Source: Eutreptiella sp. 'Long Island Sound 2002' (taxonomy: Eukaryota; Euglenozoa; Euglenophyceae; Eutreptiales; Eutreptiaceae). Taken from it: a stretch of DNA of 64,000 nt. Of the stretch, positions 33,313 to 42,158 are shown piece after piece (within the stretch, counting starts at the first letter, position 1; every line of letters begins with the position of its first letter). Position numbers and translations under genes: made by a program. The DNA lies in the NCBI GenBank assembly GCA_964036045.1, contig OZ038388.1, positions 29,471,759-29,535,758 on the forward strand. Reading direction: 5' to 3'. A model generated the notes under the pieces. The model saw only the letters and a program-made list of their open reading frames with translations, had not been told where the DNA came from and ran no database searches.

Positions 33313-36184
33313 TGGTAGCAGAGGCTACCTGAATGTTGTTCCTTTGGTGTCCCAACCACAGTTAGCTCCCCAGTACGGCCCCGTAGACTCCGCCACCTCC
33401 GGAGACGTAACGATTACGCTGCCGTGGTGCTGTGCGAACGAGGCCTTGAGAGGAATGCCTTGCGCAAGCCCAAATTGCCCAAGAAGGGCACAAATCAGCA
33501 GCTGTGGAGGCCCAGATTACAATCAATATCCCAGTCGAAATTGGCCATCAAGCAGCTGGAATCTCCCAGCCTACGGCGATGGCAACGCTCCGGTGGACCT
33601 TACGGAGCTGGCAGGTACCCACATCCCTTACCAATGTCCCACATTCGAGACCATCGAAGCAGACATTGACGACATTGAGATGGGTGGTCCAGGTGAGGTA
33701 CCTACCTATAATCGACCAGCCTCTTGGGCACAATGGGACAACCATTTGTCTTCAGAAGTGACCCGTAACCTTGAGGCGCTTGAGGCCCTTTGTCTATTAG
33801 CCACGTCTAAGCTGATAGGACAAGAAAGAATCGCCTCTGATTTTTTATTTGAATATTTTTTCCTTCTTCAAGAAGAAATTAATACCAGGATGTGGTGGTG
33901 TTCTCAAGAAGATGAATCTTTTGCCATTTTTTTGCAGATCTGGGAGGCAAGCCCCTTCCCGAAGGAGAAGACCAAGGCACCTGTTGCCGGGCCCTCCGCC
34001 CCTCATCCCTCTGTTTCCATCCGCGACGATCTAGCCGCCGCGGTTGAGGAAGGAATTTTAGAGGCAGCTAGGCAGGCAAGCCTGGAAATTAGGACTGAAG
34101 GAGCTCCCCAAGTGGACTCCTGGCTGCGAACCACTGAGATTAGCGGTCCGACAGCCTGCTCAGGCCCTTCAGGACACGGTATGTACTGTCCTGCCGACTG
34201 CTCTTGCAGATTACAGCGAGATACTGAGCTCCAATTGCTCAAAGATCAAATGCAACTCATCATTCAGACGCTGGGAATTAAAGATCTTTTCAAGACCCAC
34301 ATGAGGTCTGAGGGCGCATCATCGGTGGAACAAACAACAGAACCGTCGGAGGAGGCGACAGAAATTTTTTCGATTGCTCCTTCGGTGGACTCTAAGACCA
34401 CCGACGCAAGGATCAGCAGGACTAAGCTAAAGGAAAGGGTTACAATCTCTCGATCTCAGAGTAGATCGGCGAAGGCTAGGACTGAGGCTCAGAATGCCAA
34501 ACGAACTGCCTCCCGTACTACCCTTCCTGCTGTTGATTCCAATGCAATAGCCCAGATGTTGCTCGCCCAGACCCTCGCCGGAGCTGGTGTGGCTAATGAT
34601 GCCGCCAAGGTGTCTGCCATTACGGCCGGTGTTGGGCTGGATTCACTTCTAAATCCCACTTCATTGCGACTTCGTCAGGTTGCCAAGCAACCGAAGTATA
34701 ATGGAAACCCCAGACGTTGGCCTCAGTTCCAACGGGAATTTAGACTGTGGGTTAAGACTCAAAAACTTCAAGATGATCAGTTCCTGATGGCCCTCTTGGA
34801 CTGCCTTGAGGGAGCGCCGGCCAATACTTGGCTCAGGACCTGGAGTGATCGTGAGGATTCAAGTTCCCCCCTTACCTTTGATGAGGTGTGGGAACAGTTG
34901 GAGGTACGTGGATCCCGGTTGCCTGAGGACCATTACCACCAGATGTTGAAGAATTTTCCTTCATTCTCTCGATTAATCTTGCACGAAGTGCAGGACAAGA
35001 GACAGCGCTTCTGGAATCTCGTAGAAGAATCTGAACATTCAGGCGAAAAATTTTCCAGTGCCGAGCTGAAAAATCTGATTTTTGACAAGATCCCCTCAGA
35101 AACCGCCGCCACCCTTCGGAAAAAACAATCCGAAGAAAAGGTCAAGACCTGGTGGGCAGAGGTCGAAGGCTTTGATGCCTCGGCCAACAGGTTTACCGTC
35201 AGGGAGGCACTTCAAAAGTGCTCCCCCACGTCGTTTACCAAGGTGAAATTCACTGAAAACACGTGGAAAATCAAGTTTAATGAACACGAGGATCGGGACT
35301 TGTTTGTCCAAGTCCTCAATAGGGGAGTAAGTTTCCACGGCCATCGCCTGAAGGCCAGGAACTGGGTGTTTTCGTTCACCCCGCAGGAACTGTGGGAAGA
35401 GGTTGAGAGGCTCGCTGACGCCGCCAATCAAAATTTCCATGAGGGTCTTGGGGGAAACAAGAATACCCAGCAAAACACCCAAAATGGGGCCCAAAAGGGC
35501 AACAAAAAGGTGAATGACACCCGGAATGTTCAGGATCATTGTAGCATCTGCCTTCTTTTAGGTTCTACGAACCGAGCTAAGACGCATTCTACTGGTAATC
35601 ACCGATGGTCTGCTTACGATCACAAGGTGATTGGTGAAAATGTCAGTAATTCGCAGAATTCAGACACGAATGACAGACAGGTGCATGGTGCAAAGGGGGG
35701 AAAGGGTAATCCGACCCCCTCCGGTGGAAATAAAAATACTGGAGGCCCTGGCGGGTCCCAAGGCAAAGGAAATCGGACTCCATCCGGCTTCGGTGGGCAG
35801 CCAAACGGCCAGACAAGTCCCAATGGCAACGCCGGAGGCGGAAATCGAAATCCAGGCCAAACCCCTCAATCCGGTACAAACAAAGGAAATGCTCCAGGAT
35901 CACAGGGTAAAGGTAAGGGAAATCTTTCGGGAACACCTTTCTCTGGTAAGGGCAGAGGGCGTGGCGACGGTGGAGGTCCATCATCCGGCGGCCGTGGCCG
36001 TGGACGTGGAAAGGGCAATCATCGTGTGGATCAGGTCTCAGGTGCAGATCAGGTGTCCGATGCGGATCGAGATTATGTTGAAAATGCCCTGAATCCAGCG
36101 GATGATCCGTTCCAAGATGAGTGGATCGACGAATCAGGCTGTGTTCACAATGTTAACGCAGCCGCTGGAGGTCAGAACGCCTAG
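33149..36184 (+). CDS. gag: Chromovirus Gag polyprotein (1,011 aa)
   Basis: Structural protein that should package the element RNA. The ATG at 33,149 has a strong context (A at -3, G at +4) and lies inside the 5' LTR, so the first 54 codons are LTR sequence and the primer site is translated. A low-complexity N-terminal part is followed by a basic region (about 430-460) and a retrotransposon Gag capsid-like domain (about residues 505-690, beginning KQPKYNGNPRRWPQFQREF). A Cys/His cluster (CSIC, then H and H, about 796-820) is not a classical CCHC knuckle. A Gly/Asn/Arg-rich tail (about 845-960) includes RGRGRGKG. The frame ends with UAG at 36,182-36,184 and continues open as pol. A later ATG could also be used. 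Confidence 0.9.
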   Translation: MDLASVVAALASVGVRVSGSTPNNNIQGDSSRACPTGLAGPEPSGTLNDPGQHFHGSRGYLNVVPLVSQPQLAPQYGPVDSATSGDVTITLPWCCANEALRGMPCASPNCPRRAQISSCGGPDYNQYPSRNWPSSSWNLPAYGDGNAPVDLTELAGTHIPYQCPTFETIEADIDDIEMGGPGEVPTYNRPASWAQWDNHLSSEVTRNLEALEALCLLATSKLIGQERIASDFLFEYFFLLQEEINTRMWWCSQEDESFAIFLQIWEASPFPKEKTKAPVAGPSAPHPSVSIRDDLAAAVEEGILEAARQASLEIRTEGAPQVDSWLRTTEISGPTACSGPSGHGMYCPADCSCRLQRDTELQLLKDQMQLIIQTLGIKDLFKTHMRSEGASSVEQTTEPSEEATEIFSIAPSVDSKTTDARISRTKLKERVTISRSQSRSAKARTEAQNAKRTASRTTLPAVDSNAIAQMLLAQTLAGAGVANDAAKVSAITAGVGLDSLLNPTSLRLRQVAKQPKYNGNPRRWPQFQREFRLWVKTQKLQDDQFLMALLDCLEGAPANTWLRTWSDREDSSSPLTFDEVWEQLEVRGSRLPEDHYHQMLKNFPSFSRLILHEVQDKRQRFWNLVEESEHSGEKFSSAELKNLIFDKIPSETAATLRKKQSEEKVKTWWAEVEGFDASANRFTVREALQKCSPTSFTKVKFTENTWKIKFNEHEDRDLFVQVLNRGVSFHGHRLKARNWVFSFTPQELWEEVERLADAANQNFHEGLGGNKNTQQNTQNGAQKGNKKVNDTRNVQDHCSICLLLGSTNRAKTHSTGNHRWSAYDHKVIGENVSNSQNSDTNDRQVHGAKGGKGNPTPSGGNKNTGGPGGSQGKGNRTPSGFGGQPNGQTSPNGNAGGGNRNPGQTPQSGTNKGNAPGSQGKGKGNLSGTPFSGKGRGRGDGGGPSSGGRGRGRGKGNHRVDQVSGADQVSDADRDYVENALNPADDPFQDEWIDESGCVHNVNAAAGGQNA
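33313..33324 (+). promoter_or_regulatory. Primer binding site, initiator-tRNA-Met type
   Basis: TGGTAGCAGAGG starts directly after the LTR. The first 11 bases are complementary to the 3' end (CUCUGCUACCA) of animal-type initiator methionine tRNA, the primer used by many Ty3/gypsy elements. It lies inside the gag reading frame, where it encodes GSRG. Confidence 0.85.
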
Positions 36185-36220
36185 GGGAGCCACGAAAATC
36201 GCCCCTCCCCAGGCGATTTC
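36182..36220 (+). promoter_or_regulatory. Gag UAG stop with downstream hairpin complementary to the stop-proximal G-run (candidate readthrough signal)
   Basis: Gag and pol are in the same frame and only this UAG separates them. Just after it, AAATCGCC (36,196-36,203) pairs perfectly with GGCGATTT (36,212-36,219) around an eight-base loop. The loop bases CTCCCC (36,205-36,210) are complementary to GGGGAG at 36,184-36,189, which includes the last base of the stop. The order is that of an H-type pseudoknot, as used for stop readthrough in murine leukaemia virus. The one-base connector at 36,211 makes full simultaneous pairing sterically doubtful; partial or alternating pairing is possible. Confidence 0.6.
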
Positions 36221-39200
36221 AGGCATGATCCCCAGATTCCAGATCGACCATTACTTGATGTAGGGTCGCTTGTCTCCTCTCCCCTGGATCCGGCAGCGGA
36301 TCCTTCTGTTGTAGTGGACGAGGTTGGTGTACAGTCCAAGCACAGGGCCCGTCAGTTCGTCACAAAGCTGTGGGTCTCTGATTGCAAGGGAAATTTCCAT
36401 CTCGCCACTTGTTTGTGTGACAATGGATCAGAGGTAAATCTCCAATCCAATTCATTCTTACCCGACGACTGCGTGTTTGAATCGCCTCATCCTGTTACCC
36501 TCCAGGGAGTTTCTGGACATTCTCTCGCAGGTGGGCAACGCGGTTGTTATATATCAACTCATTTGGTCGCTCAAGACCTTTGGGAGGAGCAAAATGTGGA
36601 AGAAGTTGTCCTTAAGGATGACTACTTCTATCGTGCCGATATAGAGTATGACCTTTATTTGGGCCATCCTTGGCTTCGCAAGAACAGGGTAGCGCCCATA
36701 GGTCATCGTCGTTGTTTTGTGCTGGAGTCAGGTCCCTTGGAGCGTCCTGAATTTCGTTTTTTGCACGCAGGGTTTAAAAGTGCAGAAGAATTTTTGAAGC
36801 AAAAGGTTACACCAAAATTTGGTGAAGATGTCACCATTGCAGAGGTGAATGGGAGTGCCGATTACTCCCAAGAGTTAGAATGTCTTCGTAGGGACTCCCA
36901 GCCACGACGCCCTTCGCGCTGGCACTCTTCAGCCTACAGAGTTGTCGACAAATGGCGCGATGCAATTTGTGAATATTGTCATGAACACCATTCCTTTTGG
37001 CCACAGTATGATGCCTTTGCTAACCGTGAGAACAAGCGCTTTGACAAGCACTTCAGCGACGCTTGGACCCACAAATGGGACAAGAAGTTGTGGATTAATC
37101 CTCCGTTTCACTTAATCCAGCAGGTCATCCACAAAATCAAGCAAGATAAAACCCAGGCAATTTTAGTTGTGCCCTTGTGGGACGACAAGCCTTGGTTTCA
37201 GGAATTACAAGACATTTGTGTAGATTACATCGAACTTCCCAGGAAGATTAAGCTGTATGCCAGGGACGACACAGGTCCCCTGCCACAGCGGTCCTGGAGT
37301 TCGCTTGCATTCCTGGTGGATGGAAAGCTTTCTGACTCTAATTCTGCTGATTCTGGTACTGATTCTTGTGTTGGGTCAGAATCTGAGGTTGAGCGTGGTA
37401 CTGATGATGAATCTATTTTTTCTGATTTTTGTCCGTCAGATACCCAAGGTGATTCAACGTCCAATGGATCCGCCTCGTCTCCCTCTTCCCCAATACGATC
37501 GACATCGAAAAGAATCTTCAGTGCACGGGCGAAGAAAAATTCCAAATCGCGCCGCAAATTCAGAGTTTTTTATGAAAAACCCCCTGTGGAAGCTTTCATG
37601 GATCCTTTCGAGGAGCTGGATCACGAAAAGAATCTCTGGGATTTCGACACAGGACCCACCTATCTTCAAGAGGCAGTTGATACGGACCTGTTTAGGGACA
37701 TCCGTAAGAAGATTCTTCCTGCCAAAGCCGAAGAAGTCGCCAAAGTTTTTTCGACAGTAATTCCTGGCGATCAGGTGGACACCGAATTGTGTTCCAAGTC
37801 AAGAGAAAAGATTTTTGAGGAACGGAAGGACACAACCCTTTCAGGGAAGTTGATCAAAGACCCCCCTGTCCGTGGACAGTTCGGTGAAGCCTTCATCGAG
37901 CTTCGTGAAGGGTACAAGGCGAAGAAACAGCGTCCTTATGAGAACCATGGACACAAGCATGAGATACTCAGAAAAATCATTGAGAGAAATCTCAGGGAAT
38001 TTGGTTGGCTTGAGGGTTGTATGACCAGCGAATGGTGCTGTGCACCCTTCACCGTCCCGAAGCCACCGCCTGCAGACCAGAACACTATTGATGGTTGGCG
38101 AATGGTTGTTGATTTTCGCAATCTCAACGCCGAAACCAAGGCGGATTCACACCCCCTGCCCCTCATTGAGGAGGAAATCGCCAAGAGGGCAAGAGGTCGT
38201 TTGTTTTCTGTGCTGGATCTCCGTCACGGCTTTCACCAAATGCCGTTGAGGAAGGACAGCCGACCTCTCACCTGTATGTGCACGCCATGTGGCCCAGTCC
38301 AGTGGACCGTCATGCCCATGGGCCTGAAGAATGCCCCCTCATTTTTTCAAAGAATGATGGAGGATGTGCTGTTCACAACCCATCCTGAGCTTCGTGCCTT
38401 CGTGAGCGTGTACATAGATGACATAATCATCGCGACGGAAGGGGAGGGACTGACCGAAGCTGAGCTGGTGGCCCTACATGAGAAGCAGCTGAACCAAGTT
38501 TTGGACATTCTTGACGCCAATCAGCTGATTTGTGGGCCAAAGAAGGGAAAATTATTTTTAAAATCAGTCGAATTTTGTGGTTCTCTCCTAGAGAATGGCA
38601 CCCGACGACCCAGTCCAGGGAAGCTCGTCGCTATTCAGAAGTGGAAGCGCCCTGAGACGATCACGGAGTTGAGAGGATTCCTGGGTTGTTGCAATTTTTA
38701 CCACACTTTTGTGCCGAATTATGCCAAATTTGCTGCCCCCCTCACTGAATTATTGAAGGTAGGGAGAGATGCGGGCAAGGCAGGTTCAAAGGTTCGTGTC
38801 AAGTGGACTGACGAGTGCGAGGAGGCCTTCCATCACTTGAAGGCGGCCCTCTGTGAAGTCGCCACGTTGCATGTGCCCCAATTTGACCGACCCTTCTACA
38901 TTAGAACCGACGCTTCTAGGTACGCGATCGGAGCTGTCCTTGAACAGGTTGATGAAGCCACCGGCGATCATTACCCTCTTGCATTTTGGTCTCGGAAGCT
39001 AGCCCCACGCCAAATGCAATGGTCGCCGCGTGAGCAAGAAACGTATGCCATAATTTGCGCTCTAAAAAAGTACCAATCGTGGGTTGGCACCAATCGAGTC
39101 GAGGTCCTGACGGATCATCGATGTCTGGAGTATTGGGCCACTGAACACATTGATACTGTCGCGAGCCCAGCTGGTCGACGGGCCAGATGGCACGAATTTC

Positions 39201-41368
39201 TCTCTCTGTTTGACCTCCATGTGTCGTATTTGCCTGGAAAACACAACACGGTAGCAGATGCTCTGAGCCGATGGGCTTACCCCGCCTCAGAGGGGCTGCA
39301 AAGTACCAACATCCATGGTACGGAGCAGGACCGCCATGTCATCATCGAATGGGATCAGGAAGAAAAGAAACTCATTCGACGTGCATGCATGCAGTGCGCT
39401 GTTAAACAGCACGCATTGCCGTGTCACGACATCACGGCCATCTCAGATCCGGCGCATGCCCATGAGATCTGCACCAAAACACTGAAAGTCGTGGAGAAAG
39501 TCACCGATCCCTCCTCAGGGAGTGTGAAACGGTTTGACTATACCCGACAAGTAAGTCGATTTCGGTTGATCCAAGGCATTAAGCGTCGAGATCCGGCCAA
39601 AACTCCACCCCTGCCGAAGGATGCCCTGATAATCCGCGACTGGACGTCCGATTACCTGCAGGATCCCATGTTTAAAGAGGTCTTTGGAAATCTCAAATCC
39701 AAAAATGCTCACAAGGATGGGATTTTTCCTGAGTATTCGTTGGATGGGGGGAAGCTGTGGATGGAGGGTAAATTGTGCGTACCAGACGCCCTGGCCCCCC
39801 GAGTGTTAAACTGGTGGCATAAATGGGAGTCCCCCCACGCACATGGCCGTCGACTGTGGTCGATGATTAAACATAGGTTGTTTGGCTCACGGCTATATAC
39901 TCACTGCATGAAAGTAGCCGCCGGATGTGCCCAATGTGCTGTCTCGACGCCCCCCAGCGCGAAGAAGCACGGCCATCTGAGGCCTCATCCTATTCCGGAG
40001 CGCCTCTTTAACAGAGTCACCAGTGATTTTTTCTATCTCGGTGAACTCGATGACGAAGAGTGCCATTGGACTAATAAAAAAGTCAATGGTGTGCTCCTTA
40101 TTCAGTGCCGTCATTCCGGCTACATTCAAGTGTTGCCTTGCAACATTGAGTCGATGACTGGCAAGACTGCCGCCAAATGGTGCGCGCAGACCTGGATGGG
40201 AGGTTGGGACGTCCCATCCGAGGTGGTGACGGATTCAGGCAAAGAGTACACCTCCGAATGGTGGAGAGAATTATGTGCTCGCCTTGGAATCCACCACCTC
40301 CGATGTGAAATCCACTCGCATCGAGCGCTGCCTGGTGAAAGAGCCGGCCGCTCAATTATTAGTATGCTTCGTAAGGAGCTCGCGAGTGAAAAGGATTTCC
40401 ATTGGATGGAAGTTCTCTTCGCATTGCTTCGCCGTTACCACAACACGCCTTTGTATCATGGCCTTTCTCCAAATGAAATTGTCTTTGGACGAAAGAAGTG
40501 TTGGTGGAACATGCCGTTGAATAATCCTCGCCCCTGTAAAGATGCTTCGCTGTTTTTGGACGAAGTCCAACGAGCAGATAAATCTGTGTCGAAATTAATC
40601 GAGAAGCATCAGGCTGACTGGCTTTGGGTTCAGAATCAAGGCCGAAAAAACCCCCACAATTTTGAAGTCGATGATCGAGTTTGGCTTCGAAAATCCGAAA
40701 CCACCCTGGACAGAGATGATAAGCTTCTTCCCTTGTGGGAGGGGCCATTCGCTGTTACAGCGCGTCTTGGTGAGAACAGGTGGAGGATTCGTGTGGATGT
40801 CAGCAGGGAAATTGACGTTTCGGGCGATCGCCTCAAGACAGAGATCCCCTCCCCCAAGGATCGGGTTAAACCCCTTTTTTGGACTGCGAAACATTTGTCT
40901 GATCGGGTCATCGAAGGGGGGAAGTATGAACTCAAGAGGATTGTTGAAGCAAGACGTGACGCCAAGGGCGAATGGGAATTTCTGTGTGAGTGGAGGGGCT
41001 TTGATTCCAGTCACAACAACTGGGAACCAGCCCAATCTTTTGTCCATGGATACACCAAGGGGTTCATCGACTTCCTGAAGAAGCACCCCGAAATTGGCGT
41101 ACTCCTGACAGATTGTTTGTCGAAACCAGACAGACAAGTGGAGAGCGACGGAAAACGACCTGTGGTGAATCGAGATCCAGCCTTTTACGGCCCTCAGCAG
41201 CCACATTCCAGGGCTGATCCGTCGATCCCCCCTCCTGCGGTCAGGCCAGCCCAGGAGCCAAATGAGGACCAAGCTTCAAGTTCGGCCGCTGATTTGCAGC
41301 GCCCAAGCCGTACGAGGGCTAGGCCAGACAGGTTGGTGGTCACATGTATTCGTGCTTGGCCGAATTGA
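36185..41368 (+). CDS. pol: Chromovirus Pol: protease, methyltransferase-like domain, RT, RNase H, integrase, chromodomain
   Basis: Open in the gag frame from 36,185 to the TGA at 41,368, about 1,727 codons. It is probably made by readthrough of the UAG; no ATG start is needed. Protease has CDNGSEVN (Asp at 36,419) and YLGHPWL. A domain around 36,930-37,260 with WINPPF (37,091-37,108) resembles Dam-type methyltransferase segments of other retroelements. An acidic Ser-rich linker (about 37,330-37,560) follows. RT has YIDD (38,411-38,422); RNase H has TDAS (about 38,906). The integrase zinc finger is at about 39,810-39,950. The catalytic core has Asp in SDFFYLGELDD (about 40,024), Asp at 40,232 and Glu at 40,337 with 34 residues between the last two. 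A chromodomain (about 40,924-41,070) ends in GFDSSHNNWEP. One RNase H position reads TDHRCLEYW where the second copy has Ser. Confidence 0.95.
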   Translation, partial: GSHENRPSPGDFRHDPQIPDRPLLDVGSLVSSPLDPAADPSVVVDEVGVQSKHRARQFVTKLWVSDCKGNFHLATCLCDNGSEVNLQSNSFLPDDCVFESPHPVTLQGVSGHSLAGGQRGCYISTHLVAQDLWEEQNVEEVVLKDDYFYRADIEYDLYLGHPWLRKNRVAPIGHRRCFVLESGPLERPEFRFLHAGFKSAEEFLKQKVTPKFGEDVTIAEVNGSADYSQELECLRRDSQPRRPSRWHSSAYRVVDKWRDAICEYCHEHHSFWPQYDAFANRENKRFDKHFSDAWTHKWDKKLWINPPFHLIQQVIHKIKQDKTQAILVVPLWDDKPWFQELQDICVDYIELPRKIKLYARDDTGPLPQRSWSSLAFLVDGKLSDSNSADSGTDSCVGSESEVERGTDDESIFSDFCPSDTQGDSTSNGSASSPSSPIRSTSKRIFSARAKKNSKSRRKFRVFYEKPPVEAFMDPFEELDHEKNLWDFDTGPTYLQEAVDTDLFRDIRKKILPAKAEEVAKVFSTVIPGDQVDTELCSKSREKIFEERKDTTLSGKLIKDPPVRGQFGEAFIELREGYKAKKQRPYENHGHKHEILRKIIERNLREFGWLEGCMTSEWCCAPFTVPKPPPADQNTIDGWRMVVDFRNLNAETKADSHPLPLIEEEIAKRARGRLFSVLDLRHGFHQMPLRKDSRPLTCMCTPCGPVQWTVMPMGLKNAPSFFQRMMEDVLFTTHPELRAFVSVYIDDIIIATEGEGLTEAELVALHEKQLNQVLDILDANQLICGPKKGKLFLKSVEFCGSLLENGTRRPSPGKLVAIQKWKRPETITELRGFLGCCNFYHTFVPNYAKFAAPLTELLKVGRDAGKAGSKVRVKWTDECEEAFHHLKAALCEVATLHVPQFDRPFYIRTDASRYAIGAVLEQVDEATGDHYPLAFWSRKLAPRQMQWSPREQETYAIICALKKYQSWVGTNRVEVLTDHRCLEYWATEHIDTVASPAGRRARWHEFLSLFDLHVSYLPGKHNTVADALSRWAYPASEGLQSTNIHGTEQDRHVIIEWDQEEKKLIRRACMQCAVKQHALPCHDITAISDPAHAHEICTKTLKVVEKVTDPSSGSVKRFDYTRQVSRFRLIQGIKRRDPAKTPPLPKDALIIRDWTSDYLQDPMFKEVFGNLKSKNAHKDGIFPEYSLDGGKLWMEGKLCVPDALAPRVLNWWHKWESPHAHGRRLWSMIKHRLFGSRLYTHCMKVAAGCAQCAVSTPPSAKKHGHLRPHPIPERLFNRVTSDFFYLGELDDEECHWTNKKVNGVLLIQCRHSGYIQVLPCNIESMTGKTAAKWCAQTWMGGWDVPSEVVTDSGKEYTSEWWRELCARLGIHHLRCEIHSHRALPGERAGRSIISMLRKELASEKDFHWMEVLFALLRRYHNTPLYHGLSPNEIVFGRKKCWWNMPLNNPRPCKDASLFLDEVQRADKSVSKLIEKHQADWLWVQNQGRKNPHNFEVDDRVWLRKSETTLDRDDKLLPLWEGPFAVTARLGENRWRIRVDVSREIDVSGDRLKTEIPSPKDRVKPLFWTAKHLSDRVIEGGKYELKRIVEARRDAKGEWEFLCEWRGFDSSHNNWEPAQSFVHGYTKGFIDFLKKHPEIGVLLTDCLSKPDRQVESDGKRPVVNRDPAFYGPQQPHSRADPSIPPPAVRPAQEPNEDQASSSAADLQRPSRTRARPDRLVVTCIRAWPN

Positions 41369-42158
41369 GGAAGCCATCCTACCACATTCTGCTCAATCCA
41401 CTGTTCATCCTTTCTGTTTATGTCATGAGGTGGAGAACTGCGAATGTTTGATAATTTGACGTCAATCAATCAATTTTTCTTTGGTCTCCGTTCGGTAACG
41501 TATCGAAAGTCGAAAGCCGAAAGCCACGGAGTGTGCTGCCGTGTTCAGAAAAAACCAAACTCAGGCTTAATTCAGGCAGATTCGGGGTAATCTTGTCTCT
41601 GTTGGTCTGTGCATCTTTGGAATTTGGCTACTCGTGCAGATGGAAGCAAATGTACATAATCAAAACACCGGCCGGTGACATTCACCCCTACAGGCACCCC
41701 CTGTAGTACTGGCTGCACCAGATGCGACGCCAGGAACTCAGATCGTACCTTCATTTGCTGTGATGCTAACGCCAAAGTCCAGATTCAGATCCAGGATCCT
41801 CAAATTTGCCTTGAATTTCTCAGGGTTGTCCATCATTCTGCCACTGTTGTGCAAAAGCCAGACGTCAATTGTTCAGACAATCTTCAGATAGGAGCTCTAG
41901 GGACTTCTAACAGCCACCTCTGAAGTCCGTAAGCTTCGTTGTATTTTTGGCACACGCCAATGTGAGCTCAATCCGACCTGAAACTGTCGAAAATGGTGAA
42001 TTCAAGTGTCTTGTGGGACTCCATCGAAAGATTGGCCTTGTCCAAGTCGATTGACACCACCGCCACTGTAAATTTGGTGTCTCTCAGTTATATACTGTCA
42101 GTAAAGCGCCTTCAGCGAACCTTCGGCGCGTTACATGCCAAGGATCCAGGGCCAGCAA
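41369..42158 (+). other. Chromovirus 3' non-coding segment (first duplicate)
   Basis: No gene. It matches 47,024-47,812 in the second duplicate. It contains CAATCAATCAAT and a short GTCGAAAGCCGAAAGCC repeat near 41,510. The ATG at 41,993 opens a frame that runs by chance into the duplicated pol. The last base (42,158) is an extra A at the duplication junction. Confidence 0.8.

Noticed and set aside
41993-42158. ATG at 41,993 as the real start of the second pol.
   Set aside because: The same ATG occurs at 47,648 in the other duplicate, where it leads nowhere. It is non-coding 3' sequence joined in frame by the duplication.
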